NCBI RefSeq assembly: GCF_000425845.1
Contig: NZ_AUEF01000016.1
Location: forward strand, 1 to 61,314
Length of the DNA stretch: 61,314 nucleotides
Origin: Jeotgalicoccus psychrophilus DSM 19085
GTDB lineage: Bacteria > Bacillota > Bacilli > Staphylococcales > Salinicoccaceae
Reading direction: 5' to 3'
This document shows, in pieces, positions 14,949-23,957 of this stretch. Within the stretch, counting starts at the first letter, position 1; each line of letters starts with the position of its first letter. The notes under the pieces are model-generated. The model had not been told where the DNA came from. It saw only the letters and a program-made list of their open reading frames with translations, and did no database searches. A program made the position numbers and the translations under genes.

Positions 14949-16823
14949 ATGTTTAAATATCTGTTTAGCAATCGTGCCGGTCAATTTCTGGTATTAGGTA
15001 TTCTGTTTATACTTATTGGTTTTTCGCTCAATTTATTTACAAATATCGACAACAGTATTTCATTCTATATCGCGATTTTCTTCTTGGGATTCTTTGCTGC
15101 AAAAAATGCAGTGACTGAAACGATCAAAGAAAAGTCTCCGAATGTTGACTTGTTAATGATATTAGCTGCGATTGGTGCTGTAATTATTAATTATGAGTCG
15201 GAAGGTGCATTACTCTTACTTATTTTTGCGGGTGCTGAAGTTCTGGAAAATTATGCGACGAAAAAATCTACAACAGCAATATCGGAATTAATGTCACATA
15301 TTCCTTCAACGGCACGCTTGGTTAATAATGGTGAAGTTACAGAAATCCCTACTGAGGAATTGATTAAAGGTAATATCGTTTTAGTCTCGAAAGGAGAACA
15401 AATTCCTATCGATGGACATATTGATCGTAAGTCTTTTGTGAACGAATCTGCTCTAACCGGGGAATCGGTTCCTGTTGTGAAAGAAAGTAATTCAGAAGTT
15501 TTCGCAGGAACGATAAATGAAGGAAACTCTTTTAATCTAAAGGTAAGTAAAACAAGTGATGAAACTGTATTTTCAAATATTATACGTATGGTAGAAGAGG
15601 CTCAAAATAGACCTTCTAAAGTATCAAAAATTATCGATCGTATTGAATCAAAATATGTTATTTCTGTATTAATCGGTGTTCCAATTTTTATCGTAATACT
15701 CTATACATTTGTCGACTTATCATTTAGTGAATCATTTTATAGAGGAATGGTGATGCTGACAGTAGCTAGCCCATGTGCGCTCGTTGCATCTGCAACACCT
15801 GCGACTTTGAGTGCGATAAGCAATGGTGCTCGAAATGGCATTCTGTTTAAAGGCGGTGCTGCTATGGAGACTCTGAGTACAATGGATATTCTATTTAGTG
15901 ATAAAACCGGGACCCTCACATATGGAGATTTTAAAGTCATTGACTATGTAGCTGATGAAGAAATTTTAAAAGAAGTCGTTTCGATTGAGCAACATTCAAG
16001 TCATCCGATTGCTGAAGCGATTGTTAAAAAATTTGCGTCTTTGAATCTTGAGAGTGTTGACCAGACAGAGCCAGTTGAAGAAATTGTCGGTTCAGGTATG
16101 AAAAAAGGCGACATTATCGTCGGGAAACCGGACGCATTTAAAGATTTCAAAGACCCTTTTGATTACACTGCTAAAATGATAGACGGCAATACAAATATTT
16201 TCGTTGGAAAAAACCAGAATATTATTGGATACTTTTCTCTTGCTGATCAGGTGCGCAGTGAATCTGTTCAAGCTGTCGATAGTTTTCAAAAAGCAGGAGT
16301 GGAAGTTATCCTTCTAACTGGTGATAATGAAACTGTCGGGAAGAAAGTTGCGGATGAAGTCGGAATTTCAACATTCTACGCTTCAAGTCTCCCAGAAGAT
16401 AAAGTTAGACATGTGAATGAAAGTCAAAACAAAGAACATATTGTAGGAATGATTGGTGATGGAATTAACGATGCACCTGCCCTTGCAAATGCAAATATAG
16501 GCATAGCGATGGGGAGTGGTTCTTCAGTTGCAATGGAATCTTCCGATGTCGTAATTGTAAAAAATAATCTGCAAAAACTATTCTATAGTTTTAAATTAAG
16601 CCGCAGATTAAATAGGATTATTCTTGGAAATATTACGTTTTCAATCAGTGTTATTTTAATACTAGTCACTTTAAATATTTTTGGTTTACTCAATTTACCA
16701 ACCGCCGTTTTATTTCATGAAGGCTCTACAATACTAGTCATACTAAATGGACTGCGTCTGCTTCGATCAGGTAAAGATAAAAATGTATCAAAGACTACAG
16801 AAATAGCATATGAAACAAACTAA
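14949..16823 (+). CDS. pfeT: P1B4-type metal ATPase, PfeT/FrvA-like iron(II) exporter
   Basis: The 624-residue protein has no N-terminal metal-binding domain. Membrane helices lie at about 15-60 and 70-115. TGES marks the actuator domain, SPC (274-276) the ion channel helix, and DKTGT with the phosphorylated Asp318 and GDGINDAP the catalytic domain. HEGST at 590-594 in the last helices with SPC defines the P1B4 class, which exports Fe(II), Co(II) or heme-linked iron. B. subtilis PfeT is PerR-regulated, and a perfect PerR box precedes this gene, so iron efflux during peroxide stress is the best reading. The ATG at 14949 follows GAAAGAGG and lies downstream of the predicted transcription start. 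Confidence 0.9.
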   Translation: MFKYLFSNRAGQFLVLGILFILIGFSLNLFTNIDNSISFYIAIFFLGFFAAKNAVTETIKEKSPNVDLLMILAAIGAVIINYESEGALLLLIFAGAEVLENYATKKSTTAISELMSHIPSTARLVNNGEVTEIPTEELIKGNIVLVSKGEQIPIDGHIDRKSFVNESALTGESVPVVKESNSEVFAGTINEGNSFNLKVSKTSDETVFSNIIRMVEEAQNRPSKVSKIIDRIESKYVISVLIGVPIFIVILYTFVDLSFSESFYRGMVMLTVASPCALVASATPATLSAISNGARNGILFKGGAAMETLSTMDILFSDKTGTLTYGDFKVIDYVADEEILKEVVSIEQHSSHPIAEAIVKKFASLNLESVDQTEPVEEIVGSGMKKGDIIVGKPDAFKDFKDPFDYTAKMIDGNTNIFVGKNQNIIGYFSLADQVRSESVQAVDSFQKAGVEVILLTGDNETVGKKVADEVGISTFYASSLPEDKVRHVNESQNKEHIVGMIGDGINDAPALANANIGIAMGSGSSVAMESSDVVIVKNNLQKLFYSFKLSRRLNRIILGNITFSISVILILVTLNIFGLLNLPTAVLFHEGSTILVILNGLRLLRSGKDKNVSKTTEIAYETN

Positions 16824-16837
16824 TTATATAAAATAGC

Positions 16838-16886
16838 AAAAACCCCTAAGTTACTGTCTCAGATAGGTAGTAACTTAGGGGTTTTT
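16838..16886. terminator. Bidirectional terminator
   Basis: AAACCCCTAAGTTACT and AGTAACTTAGGGGTTT form a 16-bp stem with runs of A and T outside, between the convergent ATPase gene and the TVP38-like gene. Confidence 0.93.
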
Positions 16887-16910
16887 CACTACTACTGATT
16901 TCGACCTTAA

Positions 16911-17591
16911 TTAATTATTTTCGCTGCGGGTATTTCGCCAATAACGGTAGGAGATGAAGGTGGATGCGAGTACCGTAATCCAAGCAACAACCAGGATGAT
17001 TCCGTTAAAGAGCGACTGATTAACAGCGAAAGCGCCAAGTGCAACGAGTGAGATTTGTCCCGGTATGGAAGCGATAAAGGTTGCTGACAAAAAGGCGGAC
17101 TGACTGACACCTAAGGCACCTGCACCGTAATTGACTGGCCAATATGGTAAGCCTGGCATTAGTCTCGCTGTACACATGGCTAAGAAGCCTGCGTTACTCA
17201 AATACTTTTCAACCGTTGGTCCATGACGGCCAAGGAGTTTAAATGTCAGGTCTTGACCGGTAAATCTGGCTAACCAGTACCCAATCCACGAGCCAATCAA
17301 TATACCTGTGAAGGAGAACAAGCTGCCAGCTATAACACCGTATAGAGAACCTGCGACTAAAGCTGGTATGGTGACAGGAATCGGTGTAATGGCAATTAAG
17401 GCTGTAATACCGATAAAAATCAACCAGCCTGCCCAGCCGTAACCTTGAATAATCTCTCTTAAAACTTCAGGTTCTGGAACATTTACATTAAACCCTAACC
17501 ATATCAATATGCCTATGAATACTACTAAAGCTAATAGGGAAATTATTGAACGGGGAGAAAAAGCATCTGCAGAATCTTTTTCTAAACTCAT
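16911..17591 (-). CDS. TVP38/TMEM64 (DedA-superfamily) membrane protein
   Basis: The 226-residue protein has about six hydrophobic segments and the VTT/SNARE-associated domain: ITPIPVTIPALVAGSLYGVIAGSLFS region, then WIGYWLARFTGQD and ARLMPGLPYWPVNYGAGALG. This family includes B. subtilis YdjX/YtxB and is related to lipid scramblases and DedA flippases. Cellular role in this genome is unknown; a link to lipid or undecaprenyl-phosphate movement is family knowledge. GAGGAAA precedes the ATG. It stands alone, convergent to the iron ATPase. Confidence 0.87.
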   Translation of the reverse strand: MSLEKDSADAFSPRSIISLLALVVFIGILIWLGFNVNVPEPEVLREIIQGYGWAGWLIFIGITALIAITPIPVTIPALVAGSLYGVIAGSLFSFTGILIGSWIGYWLARFTGQDLTFKLLGRHGPTVEKYLSNAGFLAMCTARLMPGLPYWPVNYGAGALGVSQSAFLSATFIASIPGQISLVALGAFAVNQSLFNGIILVVAWITVLASTFISYRYWRNTRSENN

Positions 17592-17888
17592 TGTATTTCC
17601 TCATTCCTGGCTACTTTATTAAAATTCCGTTGTTCGGGATTATAGGCTCTCCTTAACTTTAACTGTGTCATTAGTAAAAGGGAATAGATTTATTTCATAA
17701 ATTTGGAAATGTAAATTTTCACTTACTAAGATTTATGATACAAACAATATTTAATGAGAGTATGTCATCCAAATTACCTATATTTGTCTAGAAATTTTAT
17801 GAATAAATTTCGACAAATAACAATGGAGTCCCTCCGGGTGATTCACTGAGTGATATAATCAGGTCAAAGCAAACTAGGAGATATTTTT
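17592..17888. other. Divergent intergenic region with a promoter near 17853
   Basis: No gene is seen. A TATAAT-like hexamer (GATATAATC, about 17852-17859) lies 30 bp before the small membrane protein at 17889. The rest is AT-rich. Confidence 0.5.
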
Positions 17889-18113
17889 ATGAAAGAAAAC
17901 AACAAATCTAAAATGACTGTAATTATACTTTTCATTTTGATGCTGATCAGTATAGCCTTACTCATTGTATTTATTATTATGGCCGCAAATAATCTTGAAG
18001 AGAATCAGGGGGGAACTTCAGAAGTACAGCCTTTAATTGAAGAGCAAATAAGTTCTGATCGTTATCTCCCACCAGTAACTAAAGCGGAATTCAATAATGT
18101 TATATTAATCTAG
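17889..18113 (+). CDS. Small single-pass membrane protein, unknown
   Basis: The 74-residue protein starts with a basic N-tail (KENNKSK), one strong membrane helix (about 10-34, VIILFILMLISIALLIVFII) and an acidic exposed C-part. AGGAG is 8 bases before the ATG, a TATAAT-like -10 precedes it and a strong terminator follows, so it looks like a real monocistronic gene. I do not recognise the family. Confidence 0.65.
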   Translation: MKENNKSKMTVIILFILMLISIALLIVFIIMAANNLEENQGGTSEVQPLIEEQISSDRYLPPVTKAEFNNVILI

Positions 18114-18128
18114 TCAAATGAGACGCAG

Positions 18129-18163
18129 AAAGGCGTGTATTCCTTAAGGGATGCACGCCTTTT
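18129..18163 (+). terminator. Terminator after the small membrane protein
   Basis: AAAGGCGTG..ATTCC pairs with GGGAT.CACGCCTTT around TTAA, then TTT. Confidence 0.88.
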
Positions 18164-18266
18164 GTATTAAAAGAATAAATATCTTAATCAGGTTGAAATC
18201 TTCTCATTTATTTAAGCAATTGAAACAGTTAATTATCTTTATATCATATGATGTTTTATGATTAGA

Positions 18267-18308
18267 GTATCTCATTGTAATGGAATATATTACATTACAA
18301 TGAGATAC
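18267..18308. promoter_or_regulatory. Perfect 16-bp inverted repeat before the luciferase-like gene, probable operator
   Basis: GTATCTCATTGTAATG (18267-18282) and its exact complement (18293-18308) flank a 10-base spacer. It ends 3 bases before AAAGGAG. A TTGAAA (18220) / TATCAT (18242) promoter can be drawn upstream, which would put the repeat in or at the start of the leader. The size and symmetry suggest a dimeric repressor site (TetR or MarR type); no adjacent regulator gene exists, so the protein is unknown. Confidence 0.7.
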
Positions 18309-18328
18309 GTAAAGGAGAACTAATTTAA

Positions 18329-19330
18329 ATGACAAAACATATACCATTAAATGTCCTTGAACTTGTGGGCATTTCGGAAAATCAGACAGTTAGGGAAGCA
18401 ATCGAAGCGTCCCTAGACAATGCTGAACTTATTGATAAACTCGGATTCAAGAGGCTTTGGTTCGCTGAGCATCATAATACAAAAAGTCTTGCATCAGCTG
18501 CGACATCTCAGCTGATTGCGATGGCCGCAGCGCGGACAAAAAATATCCGCATCGGCTCAGGCGGTATCATGCTGCCGAACCATTCACCGCTGCAGGTCGC
18601 TGAAAATTTCGGCACGATTGCACAGCTCTATCCGGATAGAATTGATCTCGGACTGGGTCGCGCACCAGGTACCGACCAAAGAACATCTCAGCTGATTACA
18701 CGTAACAGCAGTGATGCACAAAACTTTGCAAACTCTATTTATGATCTCATCGGCTGGTTCAGCGAAGAAGGACTCGGTCACAGTGTTCCAGTGACGTCTA
18801 CAGTAGGCACAGGAACGAATATTCCAATCTGGGTATTGGGTTCAAGTATGAACGGTGCATCTATTGCCGGACAGCTGGGATTGCCTTATTCAATTGCGAC
18901 GCACTTTACACCGGACGATTACAAACAAAAGATTGATATGTACCGTTCGGCATTTACGACAGATTCGCCGACTTCCCAGATTGATGAACCTTATGTCATG
19001 GCAGGGATTAATGTTGTTGTAGCACCGACAGATGAGGAAGCAGAAAAAATCTGGACAACAACGACACAAATGATGGCAGATATGCAGACCGGTCAGCAGC
19101 GTAAACTCCAGCCGCCTGTCGAGCCTGAAGAATTAGGTTCGGAAGAACAGAGAAAAATGATGGATTCAATGTTCAGTCTCAAAGCTGTTGGTTCACCTGA
19201 AACAGTCCGTAAGAAACTGGAAAAATTTGCGGAAGAAACCGGAGCAGATGAACTAATTATTGTGACTTACACTTATGATCCTGAAAATAGAAAACAATCG
19301 ATGGAACTGCTCGCAGATCTGTGGTTCTGA
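18329..19330 (+). CDS. LLM-class flavin-dependent oxidoreductase (luciferase-like, YhbW type)
   Basis: The 333-residue TIM-barrel protein has the single-chain luciferase-like pattern: LWFAEHHNTKSLASAATSQL, IRIGSGGIMLPNHSPLQVAE (flavin-binding GSGG region), DLGLGRAPGTD and VLGSSMNGASIA. Its C-terminus VGSPETVRKKL is the usual end. Homologues include YhbW/MsnO8-like proteins that use FMN; substrates are generally unknown. AAAGGAG precedes the ATG, and a long palindrome sits directly upstream. A terminator follows, so it is monocistronic. Confidence 0.9.
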   Translation: MTKHIPLNVLELVGISENQTVREAIEASLDNAELIDKLGFKRLWFAEHHNTKSLASAATSQLIAMAAARTKNIRIGSGGIMLPNHSPLQVAENFGTIAQLYPDRIDLGLGRAPGTDQRTSQLITRNSSDAQNFANSIYDLIGWFSEEGLGHSVPVTSTVGTGTNIPIWVLGSSMNGASIAGQLGLPYSIATHFTPDDYKQKIDMYRSAFTTDSPTSQIDEPYVMAGINVVVAPTDEEAEKIWTTTTQMMADMQTGQQRKLQPPVEPEELGSEEQRKMMDSMFSLKAVGSPETVRKKLEKFAEETGADELIIVTYTYDPENRKQSMELLADLWF

Positions 19331-19370
19331 ATGAAGTAAAAGATTATTATAAGAATACAGTTGAAAATTA

Positions 19371-19406
19371 ACAGCCTCAAAACTAATCGGTTTTGAGGCT
19401 GTTTTT
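19371..19406 (+). terminator. Terminator of the luciferase-like gene
   Basis: ACAGCCTCAAAAC and GTTTTGAGGCTGT form a 13-bp perfect stem, followed by TTTTAT. Confidence 0.92.
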
Positions 19407-19407
19407 A

Positions 19408-19504
19408 TATTTTATTTCCCATACCGGAAAGGATAATCGGATTTTCTCTATCTGTCGTAAAGTGATATATAAGATAACATCTGGGCTTCTGCGGATGCAG
19501 TTTT
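19408..19504 (-). pseudogene. Second remnant of the 8.1-8.5 kb membrane protein gene
   Basis: Minus-strand text reads KTASAEAQMLSYI, then in the next frame YHFTTDRENPIILSGMGN. It aligns with KTLTAETQVFAYINHFAADRENLIIHS of the remnant at 8089-8514, and the DNA is also visibly similar. Only about 30 codons with a frameshift remain. It shows that the family existed in at least two copies. Confidence 0.6.
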
Positions 19505-19624
19505 TATAATCTCGCGTTAATTCTTATTGTTATTTTTTCTAACCGTGGTTCACAATCTAGACAGTGGACAATCAGTCGATTAAATTAGTATCTTATAAAA
19601 AGATTTACTATGGATGATTACAGA

Positions 19625-20836
19625 TTATCTCCTTCTTTTTGTAAATGCATAAGGACCATGAATTTTCGCTATGTCAAATAATGGGCTCCAGGCATTCTGA
19701 TGTACTTTAGGTGATTTATGATTGCCTAATCTCCTGATCTGCTGTTCGTAATAAGAAATTCCTATAAATCCTCCAAACATTTTATCTAATACTTTCACTC
19801 CTGTTGTAAGTCTTGGCAGCGTCATATCCTGATACGTATTTGCTTTCAGCTGATTGGGCAATTGCGGATTTAAGACAAGCGCTCTTGCGATACCAATCAT
19901 TGAAACATCAGTATGAGTAATTGCATGAATCATACTGTCTTTTTTACGGAATCCGCCTATTACTGCAATGGGAGTATCAACTTCACTGCTGATTTTCTTT
20001 GCATAATCCAAAAAATATACTTCCCCCTCACCCATCATTTCAGGTTTTTCATAATCTCCGCCTGAAATTTCGATATGATTCATACCGAGTTCATCCATCT
20101 TTTTAATAACAGCAATCGAATCTTCGAACGAAAATCCTTTATCATCAAAATCAGTAGAATTAATTTTCAGGCTGATTGGGAATTTTTCTCCAAGGGCTGC
20201 ACGCATACCGGTGTATATATCGATTAAAAATTGCATACGTTTTTCCAATGATCCCCCATATTCGTCGTGTCTGATATTATCACGGGATGATAAAAACTGA
20301 CTGATTAAATATCCGTGAGCTCCATGAATCTGGACACCTGTGAACCCTGCTTTTTTAGCAACAATTGCTGTTTTTATAAAACGATTTATTGTATCTTGAA
20401 TTTCATTTAATGTCATTTCTCTTGGCGGATTGAATGCACTGCCTGCACTGCCGCTGATTGGAATTGCGCTCGGAGCAACAGGTTGTTTTGATACGGATTT
20501 AGGACTTTGTTTTCCTGGATGATTAATCTGCATCCAGATATGGCTGTTATTCTGCTTGCCTGCTTCAGACCAGTCTTTTAAAATATCTAAATCTCTTTCA
20601 TCCTCGATGACGACATTGCCAGGTTCGCCAAGGTATCTGCGGTCTATCATCACATTGCCGGTAATTGAAATACCTATTCCCCCATCTGCCCAGCGTTTAT
20701 AAGCATTAATCAGTTCCATGGTTGGCCGGTGTGTTTTATCAGCCATCCCTTCACTCATCGCTCCCTTATAGAGTCTGTTTTTAATGATGACACCATTTTT
20801 AAAAGTTAACGGTTCAAATAATTTTTCCGCCGGCAT
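19625..20836 (-). CDS. NADH:flavin oxidoreductase, Old Yellow Enzyme family
   Basis: The 403-residue protein is an FMN-binding TIM barrel. Typical marks are MQINHPGKQ, FTGVQIHGAHGYLISQFLSSRDN (His pair that binds the substrate), NIRHDEYGGSLEKRMQFL and GGFRKKDSM with the flavin phosphate site. It resembles the bacterial OYE-like enzymes with a short extra C-terminus (about residues 355-403). These reduce C=C bonds of enones or nitro compounds with NAD(P)H. No operon partner is seen. A second, more distant homologue lies at 56902-58032. Confidence 0.9.
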   Translation of the reverse strand: MPAEKLFEPLTFKNGVIIKNRLYKGAMSEGMADKTHRPTMELINAYKRWADGGIGISITGNVMIDRRYLGEPGNVVIEDERDLDILKDWSEAGKQNNSHIWMQINHPGKQSPKSVSKQPVAPSAIPISGSAGSAFNPPREMTLNEIQDTINRFIKTAIVAKKAGFTGVQIHGAHGYLISQFLSSRDNIRHDEYGGSLEKRMQFLIDIYTGMRAALGEKFPISLKINSTDFDDKGFSFEDSIAVIKKMDELGMNHIEISGGDYEKPEMMGEGEVYFLDYAKKISSEVDTPIAVIGGFRKKDSMIHAITHTDVSMIGIARALVLNPQLPNQLKANTYQDMTLPRLTTGVKVLDKMFGGFIGISYYEQQIRRLGNHKSPKVHQNAWSPLFDIAKIHGPYAFTKRRR

Positions 20837-20948
20837 ATTAGTTTCTCCTCTATTACATTTATTTATACAGTTACTTATTCTTATGGATACCCGGTATATA
20901 AATTTGTAAATAAAAAAAGACCACTAAAATTTAGTGGTCTTTGGCTAC

Positions 20949-21032
20949 TGCGGATAAAGGGAGTCGAACCCCCACGTCGATTAAGACACTAGAGCCTGAT
21001 TCTAGCGCGTCTGCCAGTTCCGCCATATCCGC
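20949..21032 (-). tRNA. tRNA-Leu (anticodon CAG)
   Basis: The minus strand gives an 84-nt class II tRNA. Acceptor stem GCGGATA pairs with TATCCGC, discriminator A, no encoded CCA. The D-arm is GCGGAACTGGCAGAC, the anticodon stem CTAGA/TCTAG with loop ATCAGGC (anticodon CAG, reading CUG), a variable arm follows and the T-arm is GGGGGTTCGACTCCC. All stems close. Confidence 0.96.
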
Positions 21033-21164
21033 TTAATATAATATTAATTAACAATAATATAAAATCCCTCTTTATGTCAATAATTTTATATCATTTTTGT
21101 TAAATGTAGATAAATCAAAGTATAATGAAAGTATTATTATAATAACTGATGGAGGAACACTTTC

Positions 21165-21812
21165 ATGACTGAAGATAAAGTACTACAAAATATTGAAGAA
21201 TGGGTCAAAGGTGAGCTGCTAAATGAAAAGAGCGGCCATGACTGGTACCATATAAAAAGAGTCACAGATATTGCCAAAGAAATATTAAAGCATGAAAAGG
21301 CAGATGATTTTACTGTAATTTCTGCTGCATTGCTCCATGATATTGCGGATGATAAGGTAACCTCTGACGTTAACATGGCACTGGAACGTATTAGAAAACT
21401 GCTTGAAAGAAACGAGGTTGCTGATGAGACTATTGAGACAATTATAGATATCATTACAACAATGTCATTTAAAGGCGGGACAGGCAAGGAATTATCGTAC
21501 ATCGAAGCTCAAATCGTTCAGGATGCCGACAGACTGGATGCTCTCGGGGCAATCGGAATTGCGAGAACTTTCCAGTACGGCGGTGCTAAAGGACAGGCAA
21601 TGTACGACCCTGAAATTTCTGTCCGAGATCAGATGAGTTTTGAAGAGTACCGTAACGGAGAGTCTACTTCGATTAATCATTTCTATGAAAAACTGCTGCT
21701 GTTAAAGGATAAGATGAATACTCCTACAGCAATTAAAATAGCTGAAGAGCGGGAAGAATTTATGAAGAATTTCCTTGATGCATTCTTTAAGGAATGGGAG
21801 GGAGGATTATGA
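21165..21812 (+). CDS. HD-domain phosphohydrolase (YpgQ/YedJ-like)
   Basis: The 215-residue protein has the full HD metal site: His29 (HDWYHI), His58-Asp59 (ALLHDIADDK) and Asp122 (QDADRLDALGAIG). This subfamily (YpgQ-like) hydrolyses nucleotides or similar phosphoesters with a divalent metal; the true substrate is unknown. GGAGGAA precedes the ATG. The stop codon overlaps the start of the next gene (ATGA at 21809-21812), so the two are translationally coupled. Confidence 0.9.
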   Translation: MTEDKVLQNIEEWVKGELLNEKSGHDWYHIKRVTDIAKEILKHEKADDFTVISAALLHDIADDKVTSDVNMALERIRKLLERNEVADETIETIIDIITTMSFKGGTGKELSYIEAQIVQDADRLDALGAIGIARTFQYGGAKGQAMYDPEISVRDQMSFEEYRNGESTSINHFYEKLLLLKDKMNTPTAIKIAEEREEFMKNFLDAFFKEWEGGL

Positions 21813-22429
21813 TGAAAATTATTGTCTTTGGAGCAACAGGCGGTGTGGGTAAATCGGTTGTCCAGCAAGGTATAGATGCTGGACTGGAAGTTACCGCCTT
21901 TGTACGAACTCCGGCCAGACTTGAAATTACTCATAAAAATTTAAATGTAATACAGGGAGATGCCTTCAATAAGGAAGAAGTCTCTGAAGCAATTTCAAAT
22001 CATGACGTGGTTGTATCGTGTCTCGGTTCAAGTAAAGGTATGAAGAAATCTGCAGAACTTCAGAATATGACTAAGCATATTGTTGAAGGTATGAAAGAAC
22101 ATAATGTCGACCGTATTGTCTATACAGCATCAGCAGGTGTGCATAAGGAACTAACGGGCATCATGGGTAAAGTGATTATGCAGCTGCTTAAAAATCCATT
22201 AATCGATCATCGTGCTGCTGTCGAACACATCCAAAATGCAGGACTGAACTACACTATCGTCCGTCCGATGGGATTATCGGATAAAGAATTTACTGGCGAA
22301 TACAGAGAAGCTGTTTCAGGTGTACCTGATAAATCAAGTTCAATACCGCGTGCAGATGTTGCAGATTGTATTATTAAAGTTTTAACAGATTCAAGTTATG
22401 AAAATACTTCAATTGGTCTTGCAACATGA
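21809..22429 (+). CDS. NAD(P)H-binding NmrA-like oxidoreductase
   Basis: The protein (about 206 residues) starts with MKIIVFGATGGVGKSVVQQ, a Rossmann dinucleotide site, and has SCLGSSKG and YTIVRPMGLSD typical of atypical SDRs of the BVR-B/NmrA kind. Start is ATG 21809 or 21812; GGGAGGGAGG upstream suits both. A longer in-frame ATG at 21794 would place the ribosome site inside the gene and is rejected. It shares a transcript with the HD protein. It likely reduces a small molecule with NAD(P)H; substrate unknown. Confidence 0.86.
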   Translation: MMKIIVFGATGGVGKSVVQQGIDAGLEVTAFVRTPARLEITHKNLNVIQGDAFNKEEVSEAISNHDVVVSCLGSSKGMKKSAELQNMTKHIVEGMKEHNVDRIVYTASAGVHKELTGIMGKVIMQLLKNPLIDHRAAVEHIQNAGLNYTIVRPMGLSDKEFTGEYREAVSGVPDKSSSIPRADVADCIIKVLTDSSYENTSIGLAT

Positions 22430-22430
22430 T

Positions 22431-22468
22431 AAAAATCCGGATACTGATAATCAGTATCCGGATTTTTT
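22431..22468. terminator. Bidirectional terminator between the NmrA-like gene and crtP
   Basis: AAAATCCGGATACTGA and TCAGTATCCGGATTTT make a perfect 16-bp stem with a TAA loop. A and T runs on the two sides serve both convergent units. Confidence 0.95.
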
Positions 22469-23957
22469 AAATTTTGGAATCTTTTTTTGCAATATATTTC
22501 GCTGCATTTTGACCGCTCAGTGTCACCATCGGCATACCGCCGCCGGGATTCACTGTGCCGCCGACAAAATACAGGTTATTTATAAACGCGGATTCTTTTG
22601 GATGTTTAAATCCCTGGTTCAGTTTTTTATCTGACAAAGTACCGTATATAGCTCCGCCGTCAGATAGATACATCGACTCAATATCGTGAGGTGTAAGCAT
22701 GTATTCTGTGACTATATGCTTTCTTAAATCCGTGAGTCCCATATCTTCAAGCTTCTTAAGCACAAGCTCCCTGAAATCTATATAATCTTCTTTTGTGTAA
22801 TCAAGATAATTCAGCGGTGGAATATGTGGTAAAATCTTTAAATTTTCATAGCCTGCCGGTGCTTGTGAGGAGTCTGTTTTATTTGAATTGACTAAATAAA
22901 TTGTCGGGTCTTTTGGTAGCTTTTTTTTATCAAACACAATTTCATAATTCTTATCTGAGTCTTTGGAAAAGAAAAAGTTATGATGTCTAAGCTCGGGATA
23001 CGATTTATTTACACCTAAGTGAATAACAAGTCCTGAGCTCGCGGGCGGGAATTTCTTTTTCATCTTATTAATATTTTTAGGCAGCGTATCTAAAACTTTC
23101 GTATAGAATGGAATAACTTCCATATTTGATACGTAAATATCTGCTTCGATCTTCGAGCCGTCGTCCAAAATCAGATGTTCAATAGTTCCTTCGTTAGTAA
23201 TGGCTGTTTTCACTTCACTGCCTGTAATAATTTCTACACCAATTTCATGTGCTAATGTCTGGATCGCTCCGGCTAAATTATGCAATCCGCCTTTAACATA
23301 CCACACACCTTTATCTTTTTGCATATAAGCCATCATATTTAAAATTGCCGGCGCATTTTTGGCGCTTGATCCGACATATTTTATGAAATATCCGAGCAGA
23401 CTTCTTAAATGCGGATGACTGATCCTTTTATCGATAGCCTGCTGCATAGTTGCACTGATGTTAAATGAGCGCAGAGAAGTAAGAGGACCGTGATATTTAA
23501 TAATTTGTTTTAAATTATCGAGACCCTGATTGAAGTAGCCTATCTGTGTAACAGCATCCAATTTTTCTGCGTATTTATAAAAATTATCCAGCTCTTTAAA
23601 ATCCCTCGATGTAAGCTTAGGGTTTTCCTCTTTCATCACATTTAAATCACCGTATAAGTCTATAATGTCCCCATCGGTAAAAAATGTCCGCCATTGCAGA
23701 GGCAATTCTATGATATCAACATAATCTGTAATTGAAACATTACTTTTTTCAAACAAGCGTTCAAATATTTCCGGCATTGTGAGTAATGAAGGACCTAAAT
23801 CAAATCCGAATCCGTCCTGTTCGAGGCGATTTAATTTACCGCCCAAATGGTTGTTCTTTTCAATGATTTTTACGTTATAGCCATATTGTCTTAGTGAAAT
23901 AGCAGCTGATAAACCACCCAGACCTCCGCCTATAATAATAACTGATTTATTATCCAT
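22467..23957 (-). CDS. crtP: 4,4'-diaponeurosporene oxygenase CrtP-like (CrtI/CrtN superfamily)
   Basis: The 496-residue flavoprotein starts with an FAD site IIGGGLGGLSAAISLRQYG and ends GTVNPGGGMPMVTLSGQNAA. It follows S. aureus CrtP text closely (DGFGFDLGPSLLTMP, QAIDKRISHPHLRSLLGYF, FIKYVGSSAKNAPAIL, MGLTDLRKHI), so I call CrtP rather than a second CrtN. CrtP oxidises the terminal methyl group of diaponeurosporene toward the carboxylic acid. Its ATG overlaps the end of crtM by 8 bases; it is the last gene of tetR-fni-crtN-crtM-crtP. Confidence 0.92.
   Translation of the reverse strand: MDNKSVIIIGGGLGGLSAAISLRQYGYNVKIIEKNNHLGGKLNRLEQDGFGFDLGPSLLTMPEIFERLFEKSNVSITDYVDIIELPLQWRTFFTDGDIIDLYGDLNVMKEENPKLTSRDFKELDNFYKYAEKLDAVTQIGYFNQGLDNLKQIIKYHGPLTSLRSFNISATMQQAIDKRISHPHLRSLLGYFIKYVGSSAKNAPAILNMMAYMQKDKGVWYVKGGLHNLAGAIQTLAHEIGVEIITGSEVKTAITNEGTIEHLILDDGSKIEADIYVSNMEVIPFYTKVLDTLPKNINKMKKKFPPASSGLVIHLGVNKSYPELRHHNFFFSKDSDKNYEIVFDKKKLPKDPTIYLVNSNKTDSSQAPAGYENLKILPHIPPLNYLDYTKEDYIDFRELVLKKLEDMGLTDLRKHIVTEYMLTPHDIESMYLSDGGAIYGTLSDKKLNQGFKHPKESAFINNLYFVGGTVNPGGGMPMVTLSGQNAAKYIAKKDSKI

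Noticed and set aside
22467..23957. Second crtN (plain duplicate of the desaturase)
   Set aside because: Text follows CrtP (oxygenase) rather than CrtN, for example around DKRISHPHLRSLLGYFIKYV.
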